64,000 nt of DNA from Adiantum capillus-veneris (lineage: Eukaryota > Streptophyta > Polypodiopsida > Polypodiales > Pteridaceae), in assembly GCA_014529385.2 (NCBI GenBank), contig CM043948.1, positions 77,114,291 through 77,178,290 of the forward strand. Direction: 5' to 3'. This document shows, in pieces, positions 24,635 to 35,379 of the stretch. Position numbers and translations under genes: made by a program. The notes beneath the pieces were generated by a model. It worked only from the letters and a program-made list of their open reading frames with translations. It had not been told where the DNA came from and did not search any database. How positions within the stretch are numbered: position 1 is the first letter of the stretch; every line of letters starts with the position of its first letter.

Positions 24635-24910
24635 TATCTCAAGGATGTGGCACCCTTGAGAGTCGTCCATGTGGCGTTTATGTTTACCTACCAAGCCGGT
24701 CCATCAAGTCACTTCTCGGCACTTGAATTTTTCGCAAGGCCCTGCATTTGCACAAATGGCGATAAGTTCAATCACCAAAATTGATTTATCATGATGGTCT
24801 ATTCCTAGCAGGTATTGAACCCGTGCGCCGCGAAGAAAATCATAAATCAATCACTAGGGTATAGACTTTGGTTGTCAACAACCTGACTTCAAACATAAAT
24901 GATGTTTAAA

Positions 24911-24942
<32 letters not shown>

Positions 24943-25000
24943 TGCCGGTTATCGATACACGCGACTCCCTGCCACGTCGGCACAGAGTCCGAAATTTAGG
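24635..25000. other. Insertion specific to the right LTR, possibly SINE-like
   Basis: This segment has no counterpart in the left LTR. On the minus strand it contains GGTTCAATACC (plus 24811-24821), close to a polymerase III B box, and CCTAGTGATTGA upstream as a weak A-box candidate. It also contains a 28-base G run. No clear TSD is seen, so a SINE identity is only a suggestion. Confidence 0.35.
24912..24939. repeat. Poly-G run (28 G)
   Basis: Twenty-eight consecutive G residues inside the insertion in the right LTR. It can form G-quadruplexes, and its exact length is uncertain because long homopolymers are hard to sequence. Confidence 0.9.
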
Positions 25001-25889
25001 CCAGGCCGAAACGCCATGGGCTGGCTGAGATGCTGAGGATTGCCAAGAGGAGCACTGTAGGGTGTTAAAGGTCGAGCACATGCTGTGAGCACGGGCTATC
25101 CAAAGAGGTGCACCACTCGCTCAAAGAGGAGGCGCTTGGGTGCAACCTATAGCTACCAAAGGTTGAGAAGCCGGACAGAGCATTGTTAAAGGCCAAAAGC
25201 TTTGGTAGCTTCTTGGTAGCGCTCACATTCAAGGAGGTGGCCGTGATCAATGAAAAAAGTCAAAGACAATTAGAAAGTGAGTGTCAAGGAGGAGGAAAAG
25301 TACGACATCATGTTGGTAGGGTCCGAGTAGCTAGATGAAGGGAAATTAAAACTTTGCCATTGAATCCCTATTTATACCATGATATTTGCTAGTTATTCTA
25401 AGGTTTATATCAACCTCCTCTCTACTCTCGTGTATTATTATGCATCGGTTATATGAGTGATTTCATCGTGTGTCAAGTGTATGTGCTCTCTGTGAGAATG
25501 TAGTGCATGCTAGCGGTTTCCAAATTCCTGAGGGTGTCGAGACTACTTGTAGGTGAATGTATGGTGCTATGAAGGATCAAAGGTTGAGGTAAAAGCTTTG
25601 TGGTCGGGTATATGTAGTTTGGGATGGTTGCGTACAGGTAGAGCTAATAGTTGTTTCCAGATTGTGTATCAAGATGTGCGGTTGCTAGGGGATAGGGGTG
25701 TTGTGGAGTCACTGAGCTATAGAGAGGCATTCACTGAGTGTGCTGGTGGTTTTCTCATTTCCCCCTTTCCAGCGGCTGTGAGAGAGAAGTGGTTGTTTCA
25801 ATTGCTGACGATGGCTAGTAGTTTTTTTTTTTTTAAATGGTGCCCCATGCAAGGAAAACCACAGTATAACTAATTGGTGCTCCCATGCA

Positions 25890-25917
<28 letters not shown>
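25890..25917. repeat. (AG)n microsatellite
   Basis: A 28-base AG tract between the right LTR of the gag-only element and the first TTAA-flanked element. The surrounding 190 bases (25772-25959) hold a poly-T run and no gene. Confidence 0.9.
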
Positions 25918-25920
<3 letters not shown>

Positions 25921-25963
25921 CGCAAGTACAATGACGGCTACACGGCGGTGCATCGATCCTTAA

Positions 25964-27303
25964 CACTAGGTTGGTAACCTAACAGGACATAAAAGTGTCC
26001 TTTCAGGGTTTTGAAAAAAACCTCCAAAACCATAGTAGATCAACTCATTTTGTAAAATCCTTCCATGAGGTTATAGTTCAAGGCCTACTACACATGTAAG
26101 AAATAAGAAACTTGTAAGATTTCTCATCTTTTGGTCAGACCAAGCCTCCAAAGTCGATGGACCAGTACATTTTCATCAAAACAATCATTTCTTACGTTTT
26201 GTTGCATAAAAATAAGATTAGGGATTTTTGTAGGACTTGAGATAAATTCCCTAGTTAAGTTCAATGGGTTGGTGATCAGAACATATGATTGCTTCTCACT
26301 CACTATTTTTTGTTTTGCCAAAAGAAATAGGTACAAAAAAGTTGAATTTTTACCATTCTGCAAACCTATCATCAATGTTTCTATAGCGACGCTCAATACA
26401 AATAATATATGCATGTTTTCTTAGTTCCCTATTGTTCTTTAGGCTCATAAGGAGCCATGAAGCATGTCAAAAGAATATTACATCTCTTACCAAGGGGAAT
26501 TTTGGGGACAAAGATGAAGTGCTAAATACAGCAAACATGAAAAAACTGGGTTCAACATTATGAGTTGTAGAATCCCATAGAAACTATTCAATATCTAGCC
26601 AAATTTGATCCTTATGACTAGGTATGGTTACTACCTACAAAATGCATGTAGTTGTCACAAGAAACTAACAATATTGAAAAAGCTATACTTGATATACTAG
26701 AATGTTTCGTTTTCTTCTATAATTGAAAAAATCAACCATCGTTGTCTACTATGCAAAATAGGGTATTAGGTGCCCCAAAACTCAAGGAATATTAGATTTA
26801 TGTTACAATATGCGACATAGAAAATCAAAACTGCATTTGGATATCATGAAAGCCACCAAAAAAATCATAGAAGAGCTAAAAATTGGCTAAAAAACAGGAT
26901 TTGACAATTTTTGTAATTTGGTCATAACTTACAACTTTAACATTTATTTCTCCCTAGAAACATCAGGACATGTTAAGGACTACTAAAGATAGTTCTCTAG
27001 CATTATAGACCTCACAAACATGAATTCTAGAGTGGTATAGTTGCAAAAAGTTGAAAAAAGCCAAAAACAGGACCCGTTTTTTCACACAGTTTAGGTTGTG
27101 AAATGTTGTGCAAGGACAAGGTTAAAGATGGAATTGATATTCCAAAAAAATGTCGAGTTTTTTTCAGCTCATGAGACAACGTTCTAGATAGATAGCACCT
27201 CAAAATCCATTTTGAAACTCTTGACATAATTCAAGGAAAATGGTCACTTAACAGGACATAAAAATGTCCCAGGACATAAAAGTGTCCCATTACCAACCTA
27301 GTG
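25964..27303. mobile_element. TTAA-flanked TIR element, copy 1
   Basis: A 1340-bp non-autonomous DNA element with short terminal inverted repeats (CACTAGGTTGGTAA at the left, its reverse complement at the right), flanked by TTAA on both sides (25960-25963 and 27304-27307). Sub-terminal GGACATAAAAGTGTCC motifs occur at both ends. No transposase-like frame is present. TTAA targets are known for piggyBac-type transposases, but the CACTAG terminus is not the usual piggyBac end, so the family is unassigned. Confidence 0.8.
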
Positions 27304-27307
27304 TTAA

Positions 27308-27584
27308 GAGTACGATAGTGTAGACGTGTGTAGAGAACTACCCACACGATAAGTACTGGGGACTGGTTGGATGGTATTTTTAAAAAAAAGTATAGTCACC
27401 GCTAGTTATGAGAGCTCAATGAGAATATTTAGTGCTTTTGTTGATGTGGAAGGTGTGAACGGGGCTTGTGGCCATGGTTGTAGCCCCCATGCACGTACTA
27501 CCACTCCTCACCTACTATCAACTACTCTTGGGACGAACAACATAACATTCAGTTTGTGTTGACCATGAGCTTCCATAGTAACGG
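27308..27584. other. Noncoding gap before the tRNA-like sequence
   Basis: No gene is seen. A 63-residue open frame (27371-27562) has no recognisable domain. Confidence 0.5.
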
Positions 27585-27657
27585 GCGGGAATAACTCAGT
27601 TGGGAGAGCGTCAGACTAAAGATCCAAAGGCCACGTGTTCGATCCATGCTCACCTCA
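27585..27657 (+). tRNA. Degenerate tRNA-Phe-like sequence
   Basis: The 73 bases align end to end with the plant tRNA-Phe layout: acceptor GCGGGAA, D-arm with CTCAGTTGGGAGAGC, anticodon arm CAGACTAAAGATC and T-loop TTCGATC. The anticodon position (27618-27620) reads AAA instead of the usual GAA. Mismatches break the acceptor, D, anticodon and T stems, and most are G-to-A or C-to-T changes. It is most likely a tRNA pseudogene rather than a working tRNA. The comparison to wheat tRNA-Phe is from memory. Confidence 0.7.
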
Positions 27658-28118
27658 CACGTTGATAATGAAAAGTGTTCCTGGCTTCAAGCGTCTCTTT
27701 AAAACACTGGTCTGCATGCACGCCAGCCCTATCAATCCCCATTTTTTTGCGATAATCCCCCTATCATCCCCCTTTTTGGAATGCTTCCCCACTCTCGACC
27801 ATCGAGCTATCTGCTCATGCTATAGAAAGTAATAAATAAAATGTGTAGTTTCAACTTTCTTCCCCCTTGCATGTCGAATTTGCCCAGTTTTATCAATTGT
27901 TGCAAATTTTTGGATACCTTGCACAATCTCCCCACAAGAGGGTTCTTCTCTCCTATCTCCTCCTAACAAATCTCTAGTTGATCTTATACATCTATCACCA
28001 TTGCATACCAAACTTTTCATGTGCTAATGACTAGAGTGATGATTCATGCGGATGATATTGTGAATGAAATCTACTGCTAAATAATGTATTAATTTTAATA
28101 AAACTAGTCTATTAGACG
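27658..28118. other. Noncoding stretch
   Basis: No gene, paired repeat or RNA is recognised between the tRNA-like sequence and the copia-3 internal fragment. Confidence 0.5.
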
Positions 28119-28330
28119 TTAATCATACACAATATTCAATTTCTTTGTGATGCAAATGCAAGGCATCATACATGTTTTGTACTTCATATGATCACAAGAA
28201 ATATTTTTTCTTAGCATCATGAAATTACACCTAGCTTTGATATATGGAAGAGGTGACAACACCATAGCCATAAGTTGCTTTTCCCATGTTCCCTTATTGT
28301 TCTCCACAGCATGCAAGACCGTCTCCTTAA

Positions 28331-28342
28331 GCTTTGATACCA
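28331..28342 (-). other. PBS of copia-type element 3
   Basis: The minus strand reads TGGTATCAAAGC, one base after the LTR end. It differs by one base from the common plant site TGGTATCAGAGC, which pairs with the 3' end of initiator tRNA-Met. Confidence 0.8.
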
Positions 28343-28343
28343 C

Positions 28344-28831
28344 TGCTACAAATGGGAGCACGGAAGGCTCTGCAAAAATACCAATGATAACGTACTACAA
28401 GATATAAAATAGACTAATCAACATATCTGGCAATCCCATAAGCGCATAATCATGTGATACACAAACAGAGAGAGACAGGGAGCAAGATAGAGCAAGAGTG
28501 TAGGTACATCTCCTAAAGAGGAATGCTGCACCGGCATGACGAGAGAGAAGAGAAGAGAGGGGAGAAGATTACAGAGACATTGGGTGCAATCTCCCTGGGT
28601 GCAAGGGTGACCATTTCCCTCTTGCACGTATTTCATTTATAGATTTCTTGAATGGTCAATGTGATTACAAACTGGCCGGCCGGTCATAAATGGTCAAAGC
28701 TCATAAAGAGCACTTGAATAATAAAATGTTCAATATATATATATATATCTCTCCATTCGCATAGGCCTAGCTCGGTCTAGTCTTTTCCACATGTCAACTG
28801 CAATAAATAATAAAATATCAAGTCTATAACA
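28344..28831 (-). repeat. 5' LTR of copia-type element 3 (488 bp)
   Basis: TGTTATAGAC at the minus-strand start (28831) and GTAGCA at the end (28344). It aligns along its length with the solo LTR at 14859-15336, with small indels. TTCAC follows at 28832-28836, the same target bases as at the gypsy A site. Confidence 0.8.
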
Positions 28832-28974
28832 TTCACCAAAGCTTCTTTGAGTTTCTCAAAACTAGCTTGAGCACGTTCATTCCAATTAAACACTTTATCA
28901 TTCTTAAGCGTATTGGTCAATGGAGATGCAATGTTAGCGTAACCTTCAATAAATGTATGATACCATCCTATTAA
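28832..28974 (-). pseudogene. Gypsy B RT/RNase H connection fragment
   Basis: The translation reads IGWYHTFIEGYANIASPLTN and FNWNERAQASFEKLKEALVN, the conserved connection between gypsy RT and RNase H. It directly continues the RT fragment that ends at 30287 on the other side of the inserted TIR element. It is truncated at 28832 by the copia-3 LTR. Confidence 0.85.
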
Positions 28975-30286
28975 CACTAGGTTGGTAACCTAACAGGACA
29001 TAAAAGTGTCCTTTCAGGGTTTTGAAAAAAACCTCCAAAACCATAGTAGATCCACTCATTTTGTAAAATCCGTTCCTGAGGTCAAGGCCTACTACACATG
29101 GAAAAAATAAGAGACTTGTAAAAATTCTCATCTTTTGGTCACACCAAGCCTCCAAAGTTGATGGACCAGTACATTTTCATCAAAACAGTCATTTCTTACG
29201 TTTTTTGTATAAAAATAAGATTAGGGATTTTTGTAGGACTTGAGATAAATTCCGTAGTTAACTTCAATGGGTTGGTGATCAGAACATATGATTGCTTCTC
29301 ACCCACTATTTTTTGTTTTGCCAAAAGAAATAGGTACAAAAAAGTTGAATTTTTACCATTCTACAAACCTATCATCAAAGTTTCTATAGCCACGCTGAAT
29401 ACAAATAATATATGCATGTTTTCTTAGTTCCCTATTGTCCTTTAGGTTCATAAGGAGCCATGGAGCATGTCAAAAGAATAATACATCTCTTACCAAGGGG
29501 AATCTTGGGGACAAAGATGAAGTGCTAAATACAGCAAACATGAAAAAACTGGGTTCAACATTATGAGTTGTAGAATCCCATAGAAACTATTGAATATCTA
29601 GCCAAATTTGATCCTTATGACTAGATATGGTTACTACATACAAAATGCATATAGTTGTCACAAGAAACTAGCAATATTGAAAAAGCTATACTTGATATAC
29701 TATAATGTTTCGTTTTCTTCTATAATAGAAAAAATCAACCATCATTGTGTACTATGCAAAATAGGCTATTAGGTGCCCCAAAACTCAAGGAATATTAGCT
29801 TTATGTTACAATATGGGACATAGAAAATCAAAACTACATTTGGATATCATGAAAGCCACCAAAAAAATCATAGAAGAGCTAAAATTGGCTAAAAAACAGG
29901 ATTTGACAATTTTTGTAATTTGGTCATAACTTACAACTTTAACATTTATTTCTCCCTAGAAGCATCAGGACATGTTGAGGACTACTAAAGATAGTTCTCT
30001 AGCATTATAGACCTCACAAACATGAATTATAGAGTGGTATAGTTGCAAAAAGTTGAAAAATTCAAAAATAGGACCCGTTTTTTCACACAGTTTAGGTTGT
30101 GAAATGTTGTGCAAGGACAAGGTTAAAGATGGAATTGATATTCCAAAAAAATGTCAAGTTTTTTTCAGCTCGTGAGACAAATTTCTAGATAGATAGCACC
30201 TCAAAATCCATTTTGAAACTCTTGACATAATTCAAGGAAAATGGTCACTTAACAGGACATAAAAGTGTAGCATTACCAACCTAGTG
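28975..30286. mobile_element. TTAA-flanked TIR element, copy 2
   Basis: A 1312-bp close relative of 25964-27303 in the same orientation, with the same CACTAGG...CCTAGTG ends. It is flanked by TTAA at 28971-28974 and 30287-30290. Because it sits in a coding region of gypsy B, the original site can be deduced to contain one TTAA, consistent with a 4-bp target duplication. It has no coding capacity. Confidence 0.85.
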
Positions 30287-30993
30287 TTAAACCAAGAAAA
30301 CCAGGTACTTCTCGTACTGATTTTGGTGTAGGCCAAGCTATAACAGTTTTGATCTTACTTAGATCAGTAGAAACACCATCCTTGGATACAATAAGTCCTA
30401 AATATTCCACCTTGTCAGTGAAGAAGGTGCATTTGCTATGTTTGGCATAAAATTGATTTTGGTTGGAGAAGTTCAAGTACTCGCCGCACATGTTGTTCAT
30501 GTTCTTCTCTGTTTCTTGAGTAAACCAAGATATCGTCAAAGAAGACAAGAACAAAATCATCAAGATGCTCTTGAAACACATCGGTCATGAGACGATTAAA
30601 AGTTGCAGGAGCATTTGTAAATCCAAAAGGCATAACTGTAAATTTATAATGTCCAAAACGAGTATTAAACCTTGTCTTTGGTATGTCCTCCTCCTTGATT
30701 CAGATTTGGTAATACCCTGACTTAAGATCAATCTTTGTGAAGATAGAAGCTCCATGTAATCGATCAAGCAGTTCATCAATCTTTGGTATTGCATACTTAT
30801 TCTTAACTGTTACCTCAGTCAATCCACGATAATCAATACAAAGATGTAGGGTACCATCCTTCTTCCGTTTAAAGAGATCAAGAGTACTCCATGGAGAAAC
30901 ACTGGGTCGAATAAAGCCTTGTTCAAGGAGTTGAGTTAATTGCTCCTTAAGTTCCATAGTTCTTGTAAGGTCCACGAGTTCAAGTACTGACAT
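30287..30993 (-). pseudogene. Gypsy B reverse transcriptase
   Basis: RT blocks in order on the minus strand: [36 protein letters not shown] (catalytic Asp), MPFGFTNAPATFNRLM, FFDDILVYS (catalytic pair), YLGLIVSKDGV and the start of the connection. The blocks are spread over three frames by small indels, so no continuous protein is encoded. Motif order and identity are typical of chromoviruses. Confidence 0.85.
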
Positions 30994-31174
30994 TTTGTAA
31001 GGTCTATGAGTTCTTGCAGTAAGCTCTATGGCATGATCAACATCATGCTTGGGTGGTATTTTTGAAAGTTCTTTGAAAAATACATCATCAAATTTTGTTA
31101 TCCATTCGGGTTCAGGTGAATCTATCTTCTTTTCCTTAGGGTTAAGCTTTACTGCGTAAATTCTTTCATTTTTC

Positions 31175-31646
31175 CTACGACTTCATAAGTTTGATAAAGT
31201 TCACTAGTTTGAGCTTAGGCTTTCCCCGTTTTCTTGTAAGTGTAACCCTTGAGTTTTTGTCATTTTTGAAAGTCAATGAAACGTCTTTACAATGTATGTG
31301 AGCATCATTGTCTTTAAGCCAATCCATTCCTAGGATCCCATCGTAGATTCCTATGGGTAAGACTTTGAAGTTTGCATATAGTATTATGACCATCCAAAAC
31401 AAAATTCAAGTTACCAACTGAAGTAGAAGATCTTACCTTTTTACCCGAAGCTAATTTCACTGTAAGGTCTATATCAGGATGTTCAGGCAAAATGAGATTT
31501 CTTATGCAGTTCGGAGATATGAAAGAATGTGTACTCCTTGAATCAATCAATAAGGTAAAATTGTTACCTTGATATTCCGTTGGGGTTTGAATCACTGAAA
31601 ATTGTTCATTCACTCCTTGATGTTCAATTGCAGCATGAACATACAC
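31175..31646 (-). pseudogene. Gypsy B retropepsin
   Basis: The protease core reads LLIDSRSTHSFIS, where the catalytic triad DSG has become DSR. After a frame change comes the second motif GILGMDWLKDNDAHIHC. The Gly-to-Arg change next to the catalytic Asp and the frame shift indicate an inactive copy. The domain lies between gag and RT as usual for gypsy. Confidence 0.8.
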
Positions 31647-31691
31647 TTTTGCATGATTTCCTTTACCTCTAGCCCCTTGAGCTCTGTTAAC

Positions 31692-32728
31692 TTAAGGTCT
31701 TTCTTGAGGTCTTTGATTTCCTCCTCCTTCTGGACAAGATTGACGATTAGCATTTCCGTTTGTTGGCACGCGATCCATTCTAAACAAAAGATGGATTGCC
31801 TGGTCTAAAATTCCCCTGGTTTTGAAGTTGTCTCTGGTTTTGGTTAAAGTTCTGTTGATTGAAGTTCCTCTGAACTGTCGATGGTCTGGGTCTAGAGTTT
31901 TTGAAATTTTGATCTGGATTGAGATTTCTATGTTCATAACTATCCACCAATCATGTGAAGCTTGAACTGTTAAATGTACAATCCTTGGTTTGATGACCAA
32001 TATCAAGACAAGTGTAGCACATATAATCATGTTTTGGCTTTCATACGTAATAAGTTGTCTCTTCTTTGTTGTGGATTCCCAGACCTTTGTTCCTCCTCGA
32101 GAGAGCCTTTCACGAACAGGAACAGGTTCTGGTTTCCTCTTTTTGGTAGTAGATAACTTTATTCCAATGGGTTTGCCGACATCAAGGACATCTTCAAAAT
32201 TGGTAAGACGAAGACTCTGTAGTCTACTTGACACAAGTCGAGCTACCTTGAACTCTATCTAGTCATCCTTGCTGGAGCATACTTGCCAAGGGTTAAGAAA
32301 TGTTGATAGTATGATTCCAAGTCTCTGGTTCCTTGAGTACAATCAAGAAACTTATTCATACGGTCTGAATGATAGACTTTGTTTTGAATTTTCTTCTTGA
32401 GTTGGGTTTTAAGGTAATCCCAAGTTACAGTAGTAGGATCAACATTTTTTTCTATGCAATGGTCTCTCTACCAATGCTTGGTTGTTTTCTCTAGTTTGAA
32501 CTTAGCGATAATAGCTTTGTTTACTATTGGCGAATGGGCTAAATCAAAGCAGTCATCCATACGCTCAATCTAATCTTCAAGAACTTTGCCTACATCTTTA
32601 CCTTCGTCGCTAAAATTTTCAAGTTGAGACTTGCAAAGCATAGCATTGATGTCTCTATCAATGATGGTGTGTTGAGGAATAATATGTGCATTTGCATTAG
32701 TAGTAGTTGTATTTCCTCTAGGAGGCAT
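31692..32728 (-). pseudogene. Gypsy B gag with zinc knuckle
   Basis: A likely start ATG lies at 32726-32728 (MPPRGNTTTTNANAHIIPQH). Further on, a CCHC zinc knuckle CYTCLDIGHQTKDC can be read near 31976-32022, flanked by basic and Gln/Asn/Arg-rich sequence that fits RNA binding. The frame is interrupted several times between 32262 and 32600. It would have formed the particle shell and nucleocapsid. Confidence 0.7.
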
Positions 32729-34570
32729 GGTAACTTACTGCACCATATCAACCAAGGTCACACTTAGTAAAATATTGTAATCCGCTCAAGGTCCTTAAAT
32801 CAAATAGAATAGACAGTTGAATATAAGATAAGAGAGAAATAGGAGAAAGAATAAATTCATCCAATTTCTATATCACAAAACTTTGGGCTTTTTTAAAAGC
32901 TTCCAATAAATCCTAATGGGTCTGACATGATGCACTCAGTAATATCCATTGTGACATCCTTCCATTGATGGAGCATAGTTGTTCCATTCCTTGAGTATAT
33001 TGGATGGATGATTCCAGTAATCCTTTGTGATCTTTGGTTGAAACATCTCTTTACTGGCGTGTGAACCATATCATTCTTAAGTAAGGGATTTGTTTGTTAC
33101 ATGTACCCCCATTTTGGTGTGAACAATTGACTTCCTGTACTCGAAGTAGGTAGATTATTTTGGAAACACATCTGATGTGTACCATCAAATTGATCTGTGT
33201 ATATTCACACAATTTGCTAGACACTAAGGTCTGTTGTAGGCATTGTATAAAAATTTTACATGGAGAGGATTTTAGATTAGTGACTTTCCAAATAAGCCAA
33301 AGAACAACTTCCAAGGTACCGGCGGGCCAAAGAAATGTGGGTCCTTATTTTCGCATTGACGATCCCATTTATTAAACATAACAATGTCAAAGCATCCCGT
33401 AGCCATTACTAAAGGAAGTATGTTTCTGGCCATCCATGTTTCCTTTGTAGGTTCTTAGGGTAAGTTAATAAGCATTTATGTACAATATTTGATTAGTGAG
33501 AACAATCTCCGTTACAAACTTTGATTGTATCCACTTGATACTCCCAATAGGCGAGGGTTTATGCCCAAGTGGTCTAAACTCAGGGTTCCCTACATCATAA
33601 TGATACCAAGCTCAGAAGGTATTTGGTACAATAAAATCCGTAGACATCAACCTCTTCTTCTCTTCCCCATTTTGCGTGGTGGTGACAAGCCTTTGCACTT
33701 CCACTCCAGTTTGGAAATGCTCCTCCACAAATAAGGCAGGAGAGTATATCCGCCCATATCCCTCGAGGTAAGATGTCGGTCATCTACACACACACCTTAT
33801 CACTCAAGTTAGTTAGAATGATAAACCAAGATTCAAACTCAAATATTATATCCTCAAAACAATATGTGCTATATCAAAATCAAACTTTTATAACCGCAGA
33901 AGACCAAAAAGGTACATAGTGTTTCTAGGGAGATACATAAATATGAAAGGGTCCGATCCTATGAACCAATTATTGGTTTCTACAACCGAGGTTCTACCCG
34001 TACATTTGTTCACATCTCGAGTATCAAAGTTTAGCAGTTCAACTTGTGCACTAAAAGTCACGTCTTTCTTTTCGTACCATTCCTTCCCCCATGATACATC
34101 CTTGGGTGATAATTCCTAAAAGAAATTTGCATGAGCATGTCACTCATTTACATCATTTTTGTAGAAATATCTACTCGAGTTCACTGCCATTGGTTGTGCT
34201 TGGGCAAAGTCACTAATGCACCTTGGTTTCTTGTAATCATAAAAGGTAATGGTGACATTGTGAGGGTTGTATTTGAGAATAGGTCCATAGACTCTATTGA
34301 ACCAATCCTTGGGTACATAATAGAATTGATTGTCACCATTTTACTTCTTCCATACTCTGATTATGACCTTCTCACAAAAGCTGTATCTTTGGTTTAGCAT
34401 AAGGGACTTCTTACTAAGTATGAGTTCACGACTCAATATGTCCAAAAAAGAATATAGGTTAAGGTAAAAAAACATATCCTTACACTTTAATGTCACCTTC
34501 TTGGATATTTTTCTTTACCGAAAGATGTGGGTTGGTCATAAACCTATCAGGCACTTGTGTTTGTGTTTAA
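32729..34570. other. No intact gene; scattered coding-like relics (minus)
   Basis: No LTR for gypsy B is recognised here. On the minus strand between about 33600 and 34400 several short segments look protein-derived (for example DWFNRVYGPILKYNPHN and DFAQAQPMAVNSSRYFY) in shifting frames, with no family I can name. They may belong together with the open frame at 35380-35736, from which they are separated by the third TTAA-flanked element. Confidence 0.45.
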
Positions 34571-35264
34571 CACTAGGTTAGTAATAATGGGACACTTTTA
34601 TGTCCTGGGACACTTTTATGTCCTGTTAAGCGACCATTTTCCTTGAATTATGTCAAGAGTTTCAAAATGGATTTTGAGGTGCTATCTGTCTAGAAAGTAA
34701 TCTCATGAGTTGAAAAAAACTCGACATTTTTTTGGAATATCAATTCCATCTTTAACCTTGTCCTTGCACAACATTTCACAACCTAAACTGTGTGAAAAAA
34801 CGGGTCCTGTTTTTGGATTTTTTCAACTTTTTGCAACTATACCACTCTAGAATTCATGTTTGTGAGGTCTATAATGCTAGAGAACTATCTTTATTAGTCC
34901 TCAACATGTCCTGATGCTTCTAGGGAGAAATAAATGTTAAAGTTGTAAGTTATGACCAAATTACAAAAAATTGTCAAATCCTGTTTTTTAGCCAATTTTA
35001 GCTCTTCTATGATTTTTTTGGTGGCTTTCATGATATCCAAATGCAGTTTTGATTTTCTATGTCACATATTGTAACATAAAGCTAATATTCCTTGAGTTTT
35101 GGGGCACCTAATACCCTGTTTTGCATAGTAGACAACGATGGTTGATTTTTTCAATTATAGAAGAAAACAAAACATTCTAGTATATCAAGTATAGCTTTTT
35201 CAATATTGTTAGTTTCTTGTGACAACTACATGCATTTTGTAGATAGTAACCATATCTAGTCATA
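34571..35264. mobile_element. TTAA-flanked TIR element, copy 3 (inverted, truncated)
   Basis: It begins after TTAA (34567-34570) with CACTAGGTTAGTAA and then follows copies 1 and 2 in reverse complement through two GGGACACTTTTATGTCC motifs. Homology stops at about 35264 (CTAGTCATA|ATATTC), roughly halfway, and the other end is missing. Confidence 0.8.
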
Positions 35265-35379
35265 ATATTCTTTTAACTCTCATGACAAGGTATTCTCTCA
35301 GACCTCCCATGCAAAAACGTAGTCTATAGTTATCCTCTAGCTTCTCTTTTCCTATGATAGCTGCAAGAGCTTTAAACTT

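Larger units (their letters stand above)
18813..25771 (+). mobile_element. Gag-only LTR retrotransposon with very long LTRs
   Basis: Two direct repeats (18813-21022 and 23209-25771) start TGGTGCARCC and end CCCCCTTTCCA. Just inside the left one is a PBS-like TGGTGCCCCCACT (21028-21040), and just before the right one a purine tract (23191-23207). The internal region is only about 2.2 kb. It encodes a gag domain and an acidic ORF but no protease, RT or integrase, so the element must depend on proteins supplied in trans. A matching TSD is not evident (GGTAG on the left, GCGGC on the right), so the edges or the history may be altered. Confidence 0.8.
23209..25771 (+). repeat. Right (3') LTR, 2563 bp with internal insertion
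   Basis: Direct repeat of 18813-21022. It is longer because of an insertion of about 366 bp (24635-25000) that is absent from the left LTR. A small local duplication (ACAGAACGGGTGCTAAAGC, about 23430-23467) is also specific to this copy. Confidence 0.8.
28119..28831 (-). mobile_element. Copia-type element 3, 5' end only (minus)
   Basis: On the minus strand this reads 5' LTR (28831 to 28344), one spacer base, PBS (28342-28331) and about 210 bases of internal sequence with an open frame (reads KLKETVLHAVENNKGTWEKQ). Then homology is lost. No 3' LTR follows, so the rest was deleted. It inserted in the RT/RNase H connection of gypsy B, at the same site as the solo LTR in gypsy A. Confidence 0.75.
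28832..32728 (-). mobile_element. Chromovirus-type Ty3/gypsy copy B (minus), decayed
   Basis: Minus-strand order is gag (starts at about 32728), protease, RT, then the connection segment. It is interrupted by the TTAA-flanked element copy 2 (28975-30286) and cut on its left by copia-3. Across copy 2 the gypsy sequence resumes with a single TTAA left, which shows the pre-insertion site. No LTR was found on the right of gag. Frames are broken throughout. Confidence 0.8.

Noticed and set aside
25964-30286. CACTA-superfamily elements, because the ends read CACTAG
   Set aside because: CACTA elements make 3-bp duplications. Here the flanks are TTAA on both sides, and the deduced empty site has one TTAA, so a 4-bp target fits better.
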